22,265 bases of DNA from an uncultured Clostridia bacterium. GTDB taxonomy: Bacteria; Bacillota; Clostridia; TANB77; CAG-508. The DNA is taken from the NCBI GenBank assembly GCA_948891265.1, contig CAQUBD010000025.1, positions 1 through 22,265 on the forward strand. The letters run 5' to 3'. A program made the translations under genes and the position numbers. Within the stretch, counting starts at the first letter, position 1. The number at the start of each line of letters is the position of its first letter. Shown here piece by piece: positions 1 through 7,318 of this stretch. The notes under the pieces are model-generated. The model had not been told where the DNA came from. It made no database searches and worked only from the letters and a program-made list of their open reading frames with translations.

Positions 1-47
1 TAGATGAAGTAAATCAAGAAGAAATTATAGAAGTAGAAAAAGTATAA
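1..47 (+). CDS. C-terminal end of an unidentified upstream gene (partial)
   Basis: An open frame with codons beginning at position 3 runs from the window edge to a TAA at 45-47. It gives 14 residues of a strongly acidic tail (DEVNQEEIIEVEKV). No function can be assigned from so little. In many Bacillota the gene before rimP is polC or another member of the dxr-rseP-ispG-polC group, but nothing visible tests that here. A promoter and hairpin follow before rimP, so this gene is probably a separate transcription unit or is partly uncoupled from what follows. Confidence 0.5.
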   Translation, partial: DEVNQEEIIEVEKV

Positions 48-63
48 AGATTTTAAAAAATGC

Positions 64-92
64 TTGCATTTTTGCCAAAAAATGGGTATAAT
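64..92 (+). promoter_or_regulatory. Candidate sigma-A promoter for the rimP-nusA-infB operon
   Basis: TTGCAT (64-69) and a perfect TATAAT (87-92) are separated by 17 bases, directly after the stop of the previous gene. Only the -10 box is strong; the -35 matches TTGACA at three of six positions. The expected transcription start near 99 leaves a leader of about 140 bases before rimP. Confidence 0.5.
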
Positions 93-116
93 ATAAATAT
101 AAACATACGAGACAAT

Positions 117-143
117 AGAGAGTGGGAACAAATCCCACTCTCT
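117..143 (+). promoter_or_regulatory. Leader hairpin upstream of rimP (11-bp perfect stem)
   Basis: AGAGAGTGGGA (117-127) pairs exactly with TCCCACTCTCT (133-143) across a 5-base loop. It lies just after the candidate promoter start and about 97 bases before the rimP start codon. The bases after it (AACTTTT) are a poor U-tract, so it is either a weak terminator/attenuator or a stabilising leader structure. The role is inferred. Confidence 0.45.
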
Positions 144-239
144 AACTTTTGAAAGAAGTTGAAAAATAATTGGTATTTGCCTAGCCAAATATTCAATTAT
201 TTTCCAACTGAACTTGTACATAAAGAAAAGGAGGTAAAA

Positions 240-698
240 GTGGCAAATATAGAAGAAAAGGTTGAAAAACTATTGCAACCAATAATTGAAAAAGAAGGCT
301 ATGAACTATATGATGTAGAATATGCAAAAGAGGGTAAAAACTACTTTTTAAGAATATTTATAGACAACGAAAAGGGAATAGACTTAAATGATTGCGAAAA
401 AGTAAATGATGCAATAACAGACATATTAGACCAAGAAAATTATATTAAAGAACAATATTTTTTAGAGGTATCATCATCAGGGATAGAAAGAATATTAAGA
501 AAAGACAAACATTTAGAACAAAATATAGGTAAAGAAATAAATGTAAAGTTATTTAAAAAAGATGAAGATGGACAAAAAGAATATTATGGGATATTAAAAG
601 AATTCGATGAGCAATATGTAGTTATACAATATGAAGAACAAGAAACAAAAATAGAAAGAAAAAATGTAGCACAAATTAAAACTGTTTACAATTGGTAA
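240..698 (+). CDS. rimP: Ribosome maturation factor RimP
   Basis: RimP binds free 30S subunits and assists late assembly of the 16S rRNA 3' domain. The 152-residue product has the family layout: an N-terminal alpha/beta domain containing ELYDVEYAKEG and LRIFIDNEKGIDLNDCEKV, a conserved VSSSGIERILRKDKH segment joining the domains, and a C-terminal Sm-like beta barrel ending IERKNVAQIKTV. The start is the GTG at 240, because AAAGGAGG lies at 227-234 with ideal spacing and the protein then has the normal length of about 150 residues. An in-frame TTG at 159 would add 27 residues that do not look like the family and has no good ribosome binding site. It is the first complete gene of the nusA-infB type operon and is followed by a 163-base structured gap before nusA. 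Confidence 0.95.
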   Translation: MANIEEKVEKLLQPIIEKEGYELYDVEYAKEGKNYFLRIFIDNEKGIDLNDCEKVNDAITDILDQENYIKEQYFLEVSSSGIERILRKDKHLEQNIGKEINVKLFKKDEDGQKEYYGILKEFDEQYVVIQYEEQETKIERKNVAQIKTVYNW

Positions 699-713
699 AA
701 ATTAAATATTATA

Positions 714-820
714 GGGGAACAAAATTTATAAGATGTGTCCCCAAATTAAATGTAAGTAGAATTTGTTTCACAAATTCTGCATAAGTCATCTGTAACAAGC
801 GAAGCTTTAACAGCTGACTT
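714..820. repeat. Structured rimP-nusA intergenic element (three hairpins)
   Basis: The gap holds three consecutive inverted repeats: GGGGA (714-718) with TCCCC (738-742); AGAATTTG (758-765) with CAAATTCT (771-778), loop TTTCA; and AAGTCATCTGT (783-793) with ACAGCTGACTT (810-820), one mismatch, enclosing a further AAGC-GAA-GCTT hairpin (797-807). A second GTCCCC follows at about 831. None is followed by a U-tract, so none reads as a terminator. The GGGGA/TCCCC words resemble the GGGAC palindromes elsewhere in this window. Confidence 0.55.
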
Positions 821-861
821 AAAAGCAAACGTCCCCAAAAGGACAAAAGGAGGAATAAAAA

Positions 862-1971
862 ATGAAAGCTATTGATAACAAAGAATTAATATTAGCATTA
901 GAAGAACTAGAAAAAGAAAAAGGTATAAAAAAGGAGTATGTATTAGAATCAATAGAAACAGCATTGGTTACAGCATATAAGAGAAACTTCGATGCATTAG
1001 AAAATGTAAAAGTTGATATTGATCATAAAACAGGTGCGACTCATGTATATGCAATAAAAGAAATAATGGAAAATGCAAATGATGAAGCAACTGAAATAAG
1101 CTTAGAAGAAGCTCATAAAATTAACAAGGACTTAAATTTAGGGGATACAGTTGAAGTAGAAATAGTACCTAAAGATTTCGGAAGAATCGCAGCACAAACA
1201 GCAAAACAAGTAATTATTCAAAAGTTAAGAGAAGTGGAAAGAGATTTAATTTTTAATGAATATACTGATAGAAAGGGAGAAATAGTTTCAGGTATTATAC
1301 AAAAAGCTGATAAAAATATAGTTGTTGTAGATTTGGGTAGAATAGAAGGAATAATGCTTGCTAAGGAGCAAACTCCAACAGAAAGATATAGAGTAAATGA
1401 TAAAATAAAAGCATATATAGTTGATGTTGAAAGAGGACTAAAAGGAGCACCTCAAGTAATGATATCTAGAAGTCACCCAGACTTTGTAAGAAAATTATTA
1501 GAATTTGAAATACCAGAAATATATGAAGGACTAATTGAAATAAAATCTGTTTCAAGAGATGCGGGTTCAAGGAGTAAAGTTGCAGTATATTCACCAGATC
1601 CTAATATTGATCCAGTTGGTTCTTGCGTTGGAGCAAAAGGTGTAAGAATTCAAAATGTTATAAATGAATTAGGTGGAGAAAAAATAGATGTAATTGAATG
1701 GGATGCTGATCCAAGTGTGTATATAGCATCAGCATTACTTCCTGCACAAATAATGGCAGTTGATATAAAAGAAGATGAAAAATTTGCGCAAGTTATAGTG
1801 CCAGATGATCAATTATCATTAGCAATAGGAAAAGCTGGACAGAATGCGAGATTAGCAGCAAAACTTACAAATTGGAAAATTGATATTAAATCAGAATCTC
1901 AATTTAGAGAAATATTACAAAAACAACAAGATGATGAGATTGAAATAGAGACAGAAGAAACTGAAGAGTAG
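862..1971 (+). CDS. nusA: Transcription termination/antitermination factor NusA
   Basis: NusA binds RNA polymerase and nascent RNA and controls pausing, intrinsic termination and antitermination. The 369-residue product has the Gram-positive domain order without the C-terminal acidic repeats of proteobacterial NusA. The N-terminal polymerase-binding domain spans about 1-125 (ELILALEELEKEKGI, TALVTAYKRNF). The S1 domain is about 130-200 (GEIVSGIIQKADKNIVVVDLGRIEGIM). Two KH domains are about 200-345, with the GSCVGAKGVRIQ and SLAIGKAGQNARLAAKL loops. A short acidic tail (EIEIETEETEE) ends the protein. AAAGGAGG sits a few bases before the ATG. It lies between rimP and ylxR, the usual order. Confidence 0.97.
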   Translation: MKAIDNKELILALEELEKEKGIKKEYVLESIETALVTAYKRNFDALENVKVDIDHKTGATHVYAIKEIMENANDEATEISLEEAHKINKDLNLGDTVEVEIVPKDFGRIAAQTAKQVIIQKLREVERDLIFNEYTDRKGEIVSGIIQKADKNIVVVDLGRIEGIMLAKEQTPTERYRVNDKIKAYIVDVERGLKGAPQVMISRSHPDFVRKLLEFEIPEIYEGLIEIKSVSRDAGSRSKVAVYSPDPNIDPVGSCVGAKGVRIQNVINELGGEKIDVIEWDADPSVYIASALLPAQIMAVDIKEDEKFAQVIVPDDQLSLAIGKAGQNARLAAKLTNWKIDIKSESQFREILQKQQDDEIEIETEETEE

Positions 1972-2041
1972 AGGCTACATATAAGAGGTCTGACTTCATA
2001 TTTCGGACTTTTGGCTTTTTCCATAGAAAGAAGGTGCATAT

Positions 2042-2302
2042 ATGAAAAAGCAACCACAAAGAACGTGTATGGGATGCAATCAAAAAAAGGATAAAAATCA
2101 ATTAATAAGAATAGTAAAAAATAAGAATAATGAAATTTCAATAGACAAAACAGGAAAGAAAGATGGTAGAGGGGCATATATTTGTGATGACGTTAAATGT
2201 TTAGAACGATTAATGAAAAGTAAGAGATTAGAAAAGGTTTTTGAAATAACGATAACACAAGAAATTTATGAAAGTTTAAGAGGTGTAATACTTGATAAAT
2301 AA
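2042..2302 (+). CDS. ylxR: YlxR/RnpM family RNA-binding protein (DUF448)
   Basis: The 86-residue protein matches the YlxR family, encoded between nusA and infB in many bacteria. In Bacillus subtilis the family member has been described as a modulator of RNase P (RnpM). Visible signatures are the N-terminal RTCMGCNQKKDKNQLIRIV, with its Cys-x-x-Cys pair at residues 9 and 12, the central GRGAYICDDVKCLERLMK, and a basic C-terminal half. AAGAAGGTG at about 2029-2037 precedes the ATG. Its 3' end overlaps the ylxQ start by 11 bases, which suggests translational coupling. Neighbours and motifs agree, so the family call is secure; the exact molecular role here is inferred. Confidence 0.93.
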   Translation: MKKQPQRTCMGCNQKKDKNQLIRIVKNKNNEISIDKTGKKDGRGAYICDDVKCLERLMKSKRLEKVFEITITQEIYESLRGVILDK

Positions 2303-2612
2303 TAAAATTTTGGGATTAATTGGTCTTGCGATGAAAGCAGGAAAGGTGGCTTTTGGAGCAGATAGTGTTGAAGAAAATATATTAAAGCAAAAAGTAAAAT
2401 TAGTAGTTTTATCGGAAGAGAGTTCTGAAAGAACTAAAAAAAGATTTATTGATATATGTGCAAAAAATAGTATACCAGTAATTATATATGAAAATATAGA
2501 TAATTTAAGCAAAGCAATAGGAAAAAATAATAAAGCAGTACTAGGAATAAAAGATACAAATTTTGCAGAATCAATACAAAAAAAATATAGTGGGGGTGAT
2601 GTTATTGGGTAA
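2292..2612 (+). CDS. ylxQ: L7Ae/YlxQ-like putative RNA-binding protein
   Basis: The 106-residue product belongs to the L7Ae/L30e/S12e/Gadd45 fold and resembles YlxQ: KILGLIGLAMKAGKVAFGADSVEENI, then KLVVLSEESSERTKKRFIDICAKNSIPV, then AIGKNNKAVLGIKD. L7Ae-type proteins bind kink-turn RNA; whether this bacterial paralogue does so here is inference. Translation starts at a TTG inside the end of ylxR, preceded by AGAGGTG at about 2279-2285. Its last codons overlap the beginning of infB, so ylxR, ylxQ and infB form a chain of overlapping genes, consistent with fixed relative synthesis. Confidence 0.9.
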   Translation: MINNKILGLIGLAMKAGKVAFGADSVEENILKQKVKLVVLSEESSERTKKRFIDICAKNSIPVIIYENIDNLSKAIGKNNKAVLGIKDTNFAESIQKKYSGGDVIG

Positions 2613-5487
2613 GATAAAAATATATGAAATAGCCAAAAAGCTAGACTTAACCAGTAAAGAAGTATTAGATATGGCACAAAAATTAAACATAGATGTAAAA
2701 AGTCATATGAGTAGTGTTGACGAAAGTGATGCTAAAAAAATAGAAAGTAGTCTTTCTGAAAAAACAAAGCAGAATACAAAACAGCAGAATGTTGTACAAA
2801 AAAAGGAAGAAAAAGCACCTGTTATTATTAGAAGAGAAGTTATAATATCAGATGAAGAATCTAACAAAAAACATGAAGAAAAAAAACAAGGAACAAAAAA
2901 TAATAGCATAGGTTTTGTAGAAAGAAAACAAAATAAGGATTTTAATTTAGTATATAGAAATAAACCCAATAAACCTAAAACTGTTAATGAATTATTTGGA
3001 TTAAATAAACCAGAACCAAAAAAAGAGACAATACTAGAACAACCAAAGATAGAAGAGCCAGTAAAAGAAGAAATAAAAAAACAAGGGGATAGTAATAAAG
3101 AAATGCAAGCACCAGTAGCTGAGAAACAATCAAATAATATTGAAAATAAATTTAATAATAGAAATAATAAAAATGACAGAAATAATAGAAGTTTTAACAA
3201 TCAAAATAGACAAAATAATTTTAATAATAGAAACAATGACAATAGAAATAAAAATTATAATAATAACAATAATGGCTATAATAATTCAAATAATAATGGA
3301 AATAATAATTTTAGAAGAAATAATAACTTTAATAATAGAAATAATTATAATTCAAACAATAATTATAATAACAATAGATTTAATAATAGAAGACCATTAG
3401 ATGAAAAAGGATTAGAAAAAAATATTAAAAATATAATGGCAGTTGATACTGTAGAAAAAGAAATTGTTAGAGATTATAGTAAAAATATTGATAAACAAAA
3501 AATAAACAATAAATTTGATGATAATAAAAATAAAAAATCAAAATCAAGAAAAAGTCAAAATAGTAGTTTTGATGAGGGAAAATTAAAATCATTAAAACAA
3601 GCAAATAAATTGTCAAATATGTTTGAGGACCAAGATGGTGGAATGTTAGATTACTATGACTTAACAACTCAAAGAGGAAGAAAAGGAAAGAAAAAGAACA
3701 ACAGAGATGAAGAAAGAAATAAACAAAAAATCTTCCAATTAACAGAAATAGAAATTCCTGATTCAATAACTGTAAAAGACCTAGCTGCAGAAATGAAAAA
3801 GACAACAGCAGAAGTAATTAAAAAATTATTAGGTTATGGAATAATGGCAACAATAAATCAAGAAGTTGATTTTGATACAGCATACCTAGTTGCAGGAGAA
3901 TTTGGAATTACCCCTAAAAAGAAAGAAACAGTAACAGATGAAGATATCTTATTTGATGACTCTGAAGATAGAGAAGAAGATTTAGAAGTAAGACCACCAG
4001 TAGTTGTTGTTATGGGGCATGTTGACCATGGTAAAACTTCTTTATTGGATACAATAAGAAAAACAAATGTTATTGGAGGAGAAGCTGGTGGAATTACACA
4101 AGCGATTGGTGCATATAAAGTTAAAGTAAATGATAGAGAAATAACATTTTTAGATACACCAGGACATGAAGCATTTACAGCAATGAGAGCCAGAGGTGCA
4201 CAAATAACTGATATAGCAATACTTGTAGTTGCTGCAAATGATGGAATAATGCCACAAACAATAGAAGCTATAAACCATGCTAAATCAGCAGGAATACCAA
4301 TAATAGTTGCAATAAATAAAATAGACTTACCAGATGCTAATGTTGATAAAGTAAAACAAGAATTAATGACTTATGAATTAGTACCAGAAGAGTGGGGTGG
4401 GGATACAATATGTGTACCAATCTCTGCTAAAAGCAATATAAATATAGATCAATTACTAGAAATGGTACTATTAGAAGCAGATGTATTAGAATTAAAATCA
4501 AATCCACATAAGCAATCTAAAGGTGTTGTTATAGAGGCAAGACTTGATAAATCAAAAGGTGCTATTGCAACAATGCTTGTACAAAGAGGTACACTAGATG
4601 TCGGAGATACAATTATAGTTGGTTCTTCAATTGGTAGAATAAGAGCAATGACAAATGAAAATGGTAAAAAAGTTAAATCAGCTGGACCATCAACACCAGT
4701 TGAAGTTATGGGATTAACTGAAGTTCCAGAAGCTGGAGACATTTTCTATGAAGTAAAAGATGAAAAAACAGCTAAACACCTAATAGAAAAGAGAAAACGT
4801 GAAGCAAGAGAAAAGACAATAAATGCAGGGACAAAAGTTACATTAGATAACTTATTTAGCCAAATGGAAGAAGGAAACTTGAAACATCTAAACTTAATTG
4901 TAAAAGCAGACGTTCAAGGTTCTGTAGAAGCTGTAAAACAATCAATGGAAAAATTACAAAATGAAGAAGTAAAAGTAAAAGTTATACATGCAGCACCAGG
5001 AGCAGTAAACGAATCTGATGTTACACTTGCAAAAGTATCAAATGCAATTATAATAGCATTTAATGTAAGACCAATACCAGCAGCAAAAGAAATGGCAGAA
5101 AAAGAAGAAGTTCAAATAAAACAATATTCTGTAATATATCAGGCTATAGAAGAAGTAGAATCTGCTATGAAGGGAATGCTTGCACCAAAATATGAAGAAA
5201 AAGTAATAGGAAATGCAGAAGTAAGACAAACATTTAGAATCTCTAATGTAGGAACAGTTGCAGGAGCTTATGTATTATCTGGAAAAGTTGAAAGAAATGC
5301 TGGAGTTAGAGTTATAAGAGATAATGTTGTTATTCATGATGGTAAACTTTCAACATTAAAGAGATTTAAAGATGAAGCTAAAGAAGTAACAAAAGGATTT
5401 GAATGTGGTATGCAAATTGAAAATTACAATGATGTTAAAGAAGGCGATATTATTGAGGTGTATATCATGGAGGAAATTAAAAGATAA
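2605..5487 (+). CDS. infB: Translation initiation factor IF-2
   Basis: IF2 is the GTPase that places initiator fMet-tRNA on the 30S subunit and promotes subunit joining. The 960-residue product has a first IF2_N helix set at the N terminus (GKIKIYEIAKKLDLTSKEVLDMAQKL), a Lys/Glu-rich linker, and an Asn/Arg/Phe/Tyr low-complexity tract at about 176-265. A second IF2_N follows at about 388-410, then the G domain with GHVDHGKT (471-478), DTPGHEAF, NKID and SAK motifs, and C-terminal domains ending in VGTVAGAYVLSGKVERNAGVRVIRD. The TTG at 2605 is preferred because GGGGGTGAT (2592-2600) sits at ideal spacing and MGKIKIYE matches family N termini. The in-frame ATG at 2599 overlaps the ribosome binding site. 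The length exceeds that of B. subtilis IF2 (about 716) mainly through the linker. Confidence 0.96.
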   Translation: MGKIKIYEIAKKLDLTSKEVLDMAQKLNIDVKSHMSSVDESDAKKIESSLSEKTKQNTKQQNVVQKKEEKAPVIIRREVIISDEESNKKHEEKKQGTKNNSIGFVERKQNKDFNLVYRNKPNKPKTVNELFGLNKPEPKKETILEQPKIEEPVKEEIKKQGDSNKEMQAPVAEKQSNNIENKFNNRNNKNDRNNRSFNNQNRQNNFNNRNNDNRNKNYNNNNNGYNNSNNNGNNNFRRNNNFNNRNNYNSNNNYNNNRFNNRRPLDEKGLEKNIKNIMAVDTVEKEIVRDYSKNIDKQKINNKFDDNKNKKSKSRKSQNSSFDEGKLKSLKQANKLSNMFEDQDGGMLDYYDLTTQRGRKGKKKNNRDEERNKQKIFQLTEIEIPDSITVKDLAAEMKKTTAEVIKKLLGYGIMATINQEVDFDTAYLVAGEFGITPKKKETVTDEDILFDDSEDREEDLEVRPPVVVVMGHVDHGKTSLLDTIRKTNVIGGEAGGITQAIGAYKVKVNDREITFLDTPGHEAFTAMRARGAQITDIAILVVAANDGIMPQTIEAINHAKSAGIPIIVAINKIDLPDANVDKVKQELMTYELVPEEWGGDTICVPISAKSNINIDQLLEMVLLEADVLELKSNPHKQSKGVVIEARLDKSKGAIATMLVQRGTLDVGDTIIVGSSIGRIRAMTNENGKKVKSAGPSTPVEVMGLTEVPEAGDIFYEVKDEKTAKHLIEKRKREAREKTINAGTKVTLDNLFSQMEEGNLKHLNLIVKADVQGSVEAVKQSMEKLQNEEVKVKVIHAAPGAVNESDVTLAKVSNAIIIAFNVRPIPAAKEMAEKEEVQIKQYSVIYQAIEEVESAMKGMLAPKYEEKVIGNAEVRQTFRISNVGTVAGAYVLSGKVERNAGVRVIRDNVVIHDGKLSTLKRFKDEAKEVTKGFECGMQIENYNDVKEGDIIEVYIMEEIKR

Positions 5488-5498
5488 GAAAGTTAGTT

Positions 5499-5594
5499 GA
5501 AAAATTGCTCAGCAATTTTTCGCGGGCGAACAAAGACGAGGCATGAAAAGCAATTTAAAAGGTCAGAAAATTTTAATCATGCCTCTTTTGTTCT
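5499..5594 (+). repeat. 96-nt intergenic repeat, copy A (two-stem element)
   Basis: This copy is identical to 11982-12077 except for four substitutions. It starts with a near-perfect palindrome (AAAAATTGCT / AGCAATTTTT, 5500-5520). It then has a long-range stem: GAACAAA, an unpaired GAC, and GAGGCATGA pair with TCATGCCTC, an unpaired T, and TTTGTTC at the 3' end. The element stops a few bases before the AAAGGAG ribosome binding site of the downstream small ORF, so in RNA it would form part of that gene's 5' untranslated region. Confidence 0.8.
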
Positions 5595-5614
5595 AATAAA
5601 GGAGTTTAAGAAAA

Positions 5615-5776
5615 ATGGATAATGATAAAAACTGGAAAGATGGAATAATAGTTAAAGATATAAGGGATAAATATACTACTGAACATGAAGGATTAGTAAA
5701 AGAAGCAAATTTAGAAATAGAAAGACATAGACAAAAAATATATGCAGATTCAGGTGATAGAGAACTTTATAGATAG
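5615..5776 (+). CDS. Small hypothetical protein (53 aa) between infB and rbfA
   Basis: The ATG at 5615 opens 53 codons ending in TAG at 5774-5776. The product is hydrophilic and highly charged (begins MDNDKNWKDGIIVKDIRDKY, ends DSGDRELYR), with no membrane segment, Cys or signal peptide. AAAGGAG at about 5598-5604 precedes it. Its stop codon runs directly into TAGGAGG, the ribosome binding site of rbfA, so translation of the two genes is probably coupled. The coding case rests on the ribosome binding site, codon use like the neighbours and the tight fit between infB and rbfA. I do not recognise a family. Confidence 0.65.
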   Translation: MDNDKNWKDGIIVKDIRDKYTTEHEGLVKEANLEIERHRQKIYADSGDRELYR

Positions 5777-5787
5777 GAGGTACACTA

Positions 5788-6147
5788 ATGCCAAATAGGA
5801 ATAACAATAGAATAAATCGTATTGATGAAGAATATAGAAAAGAATTAAGTCAAATAATTGGATACGAATTAAAAAATCCAAATGTGACAGGAATGATAAG
5901 TGTTACAAAAGTAAAAGTAACGCCAGACCTAAAATATGCTAAAGTATTTTTGAGTATTTTGAATTCTAAAAATATAAAAGATACAATGGAAGGTTTAAAA
6001 AAATCTTCAGGATTTATAAGAACTGAATTAGCAAAAAGAATAAACTTAAGGAATACACCAGAATTAATATTTGAAATAGATGATTCTATGGAATATGGAG
6101 CAAAAATAGACTCTATCTTAAAAGAAATATTACCAAATGAAAAATAG
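5788..6147 (+). CDS. rbfA: 30S ribosome-binding factor RbfA
   Basis: RbfA is a cold-shock-type 30S assembly factor with a KH-like fold that binds near 16S rRNA helix 1. The 119-residue product is of normal length and shows RINRIDEEYRKELSQIIGYELKNP, then GMISVTKVKVTPDLKYAKVFLSIL, then KKSSGFIRTELAKRINLRNTPELIFEIDDSMEYGAKIDSIL, the standard sequence of family landmarks. The ribosome binding site TAGGAGG (5774-5780) overlaps the stop of the preceding 53-codon ORF. It is followed by a perfect 35-bp inverted repeat and then nrnA, the usual Bacillota neighbour order. Confidence 0.96.
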   Translation: MPNRNNNRINRIDEEYRKELSQIIGYELKNPNVTGMISVTKVKVTPDLKYAKVFLSILNSKNIKDTMEGLKKSSGFIRTELAKRINLRNTPELIFEIDDSMEYGAKIDSILKEILPNEK

Positions 6148-6160
6148 AGGGTTTTAGGAT

Positions 6161-6264
6161 GAGGAATTGGGGACGGAGTAAAAATCCTCATTTTAATAAT
6201 AGAAATAATTAAATAAAAAAACATAAGACTAAAATGAGGATTTTTACTCCGTCCCCAATTCCTC
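6161..6264. repeat. Perfect 35-bp inverted repeat with GGGGACGGAGT core
   Basis: Bases 6161-6195 are the exact reverse complement of 6230-6264, separated by a 34-base AT-rich loop. The arms contain GAGGAATTGGGGACGGAGT and AAAAATCCTCAT. The element fills the rbfA-nrnA gap and ends about 7 bases before the nrnA ribosome binding site region. There is no U-tract after the right arm, so it is not a typical intrinsic terminator. The GC-rich GGGGAC/GTCCCC core is unlike the surrounding AT-rich DNA. Confidence 0.95.
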
Positions 6265-6286
6265 GCTCCACAAGAAAGGAAAAAAT

Positions 6287-7243
6287 ATGACTTTAGATAA
6301 TATAATTGAAGAAATAAGAAAAGCGGAGAAAATAGTAATACTAACACATGAAACACCAGATGGAGATGCTATAGGAAGTACATTGGCAATGAAATTAGCA
6401 TTAAAACAATTAGGAAAAAATGCTGATGTAATAATAAAAGAATTTCCAAAAGTATTTGATTTCTTACCTGAAAGAGAAGAAGTAAAACAACAATCAGATA
6501 TAGAGAAATATGATTTAGCGATATCATTAGATTGTGCAGATTTTAAAAGATTAGTAGGAAATGAGTATTTTGAAAAAGCCAAACAAACAATTGTAATAGA
6601 TCATCATGGAAGTAATCAAATGTATGGAGATATCAATTTTGTAAATCCAGTTTCACCAGCATGCTGTCAGATATTAATTGGAATGTTCCAATATTTTAAT
6701 ATTGAAATAGATAAAGAATTAGGAACTTGTATATTAACAGGAATAATTACAGATACAGGAGGATTTAGATATTCAAAAGTAACTGCAGAAACATTCGAAT
6801 TTACGGCAGATTTATTACAAAAAGGTGTGAATGTATCAGATATTTATAAGAGAGTTTTAGATACAAAAACTAAAGCGAACTTTGAATTGATGAGAAGAAC
6901 TCTTGATAGAATGGAATTCCTAGAAGATGGAAAAATTACATTTACATATATAACAAATAAAGATTTAGAAGATGTAAATGCAGGAATTGGTGATCATGAA
7001 GGATTAGTTGAAATAGGAAGAGATATTGAAGGAGTAGAGGTTTCAGTATTTATTAGACAAAGAGAAGATAACGAAAATGCATATAAAGTATCTATGCGTT
7101 CAAATGACTATGTAAATGTTTCTGATGTATGTTTAATGTTTGGCGGTGGTGGACATGAAAGAGCTGCTGGAGCACTTATACAAGGAAGTATAGAACAAGT
7201 TAAACAAAAAATAATGAATGAACTAAAAAAAATTTTAAAATAA
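6287..7243 (+). CDS. nrnA: Bifunctional oligoribonuclease / pAp phosphatase NrnA (DHH-DHHA1 family)
   Basis: NrnA-type enzymes degrade 2-5 nt RNAs and dephosphorylate 3'-phosphoadenosine 5'-phosphate, clearing products of RNA decay and sulfur metabolism. The 318-residue product has the full DHH phosphoesterase motif set: HETPDGDAIGS (21-31) with metal-ligand His and Asp residues, SLDCAD (Asp82), the DHH triad IDHHGSN (105-107), and a TGIITDTGGFRYS motif. The C-terminal DHHA1 domain ends in the substrate-binding GGGGHERAAG (about 286-295). The start at 6287 has an AGAAAGGA ribosome binding site. It lies between rbfA and truB as in many Bacillota. The family call is firm; substrate preference is inferred from homologues. 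Confidence 0.94.
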   Translation: MTLDNIIEEIRKAEKIVILTHETPDGDAIGSTLAMKLALKQLGKNADVIIKEFPKVFDFLPEREEVKQQSDIEKYDLAISLDCADFKRLVGNEYFEKAKQTIVIDHHGSNQMYGDINFVNPVSPACCQILIGMFQYFNIEIDKELGTCILTGIITDTGGFRYSKVTAETFEFTADLLQKGVNVSDIYKRVLDTKTKANFELMRRTLDRMEFLEDGKITFTYITNKDLEDVNAGIGDHEGLVEIGRDIEGVEVSVFIRQREDNENAYKVSMRSNDYVNVSDVCLMFGGGGHERAAGALIQGSIEQVKQKIMNELKKILK

Positions 7244-7318
7244 AAGTGTGCCAAAGGGGGCGTCCCTTTTTGGCATAAAAAGTGTGCCAAAAAGGGACGC
7301 CCCCTTTGGCACACTTTT
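7242..7318. repeat. Perfect 34-bp inverted repeat with GGGGGCGTCCC core
   Basis: Bases 7242-7275 are the exact reverse complement of 7285-7318, with a 9-base loop. The arms contain GTGTGCCAAAGGGGGCGTCC. The first two bases are the last two of the nrnA stop codon and the right arm ends 3 bases before the truB ribosome binding site. There is no U-tract beyond TTTTAAG. The arm is much richer in GC than the flanking genes, suggesting an inserted unit rather than a drifted terminator. Confidence 0.95.

Noticed and set aside
159..239. Upstream TTG start for RimP
   Set aside because: It has no ribosome binding site, and the GTG at 240 has AAAGGAGG at ideal spacing and gives the normal length.
1980..2030. 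Terminator between nusA and ylxR
   Set aside because: Only a 4-bp stem precedes the TTTTT run, and the genes are normally co-transcribed.
2703..3200. Minus-strand 165-aa open frame
   Set aside because: It is the Ser/Phe/Leu-rich antisense shadow of the Lys/Glu-rich IF2 N terminus, with no ribosome binding site or family resemblance.
3140..3400. Second reading frame (Ile-rich) or CRISPR-like repeat in infB
   Set aside because: The periodicity comes from AAT/AAC-rich codons of the IF2 linker; there are no constant repeats with unique spacers, and the alternative frame is a compositional shadow.
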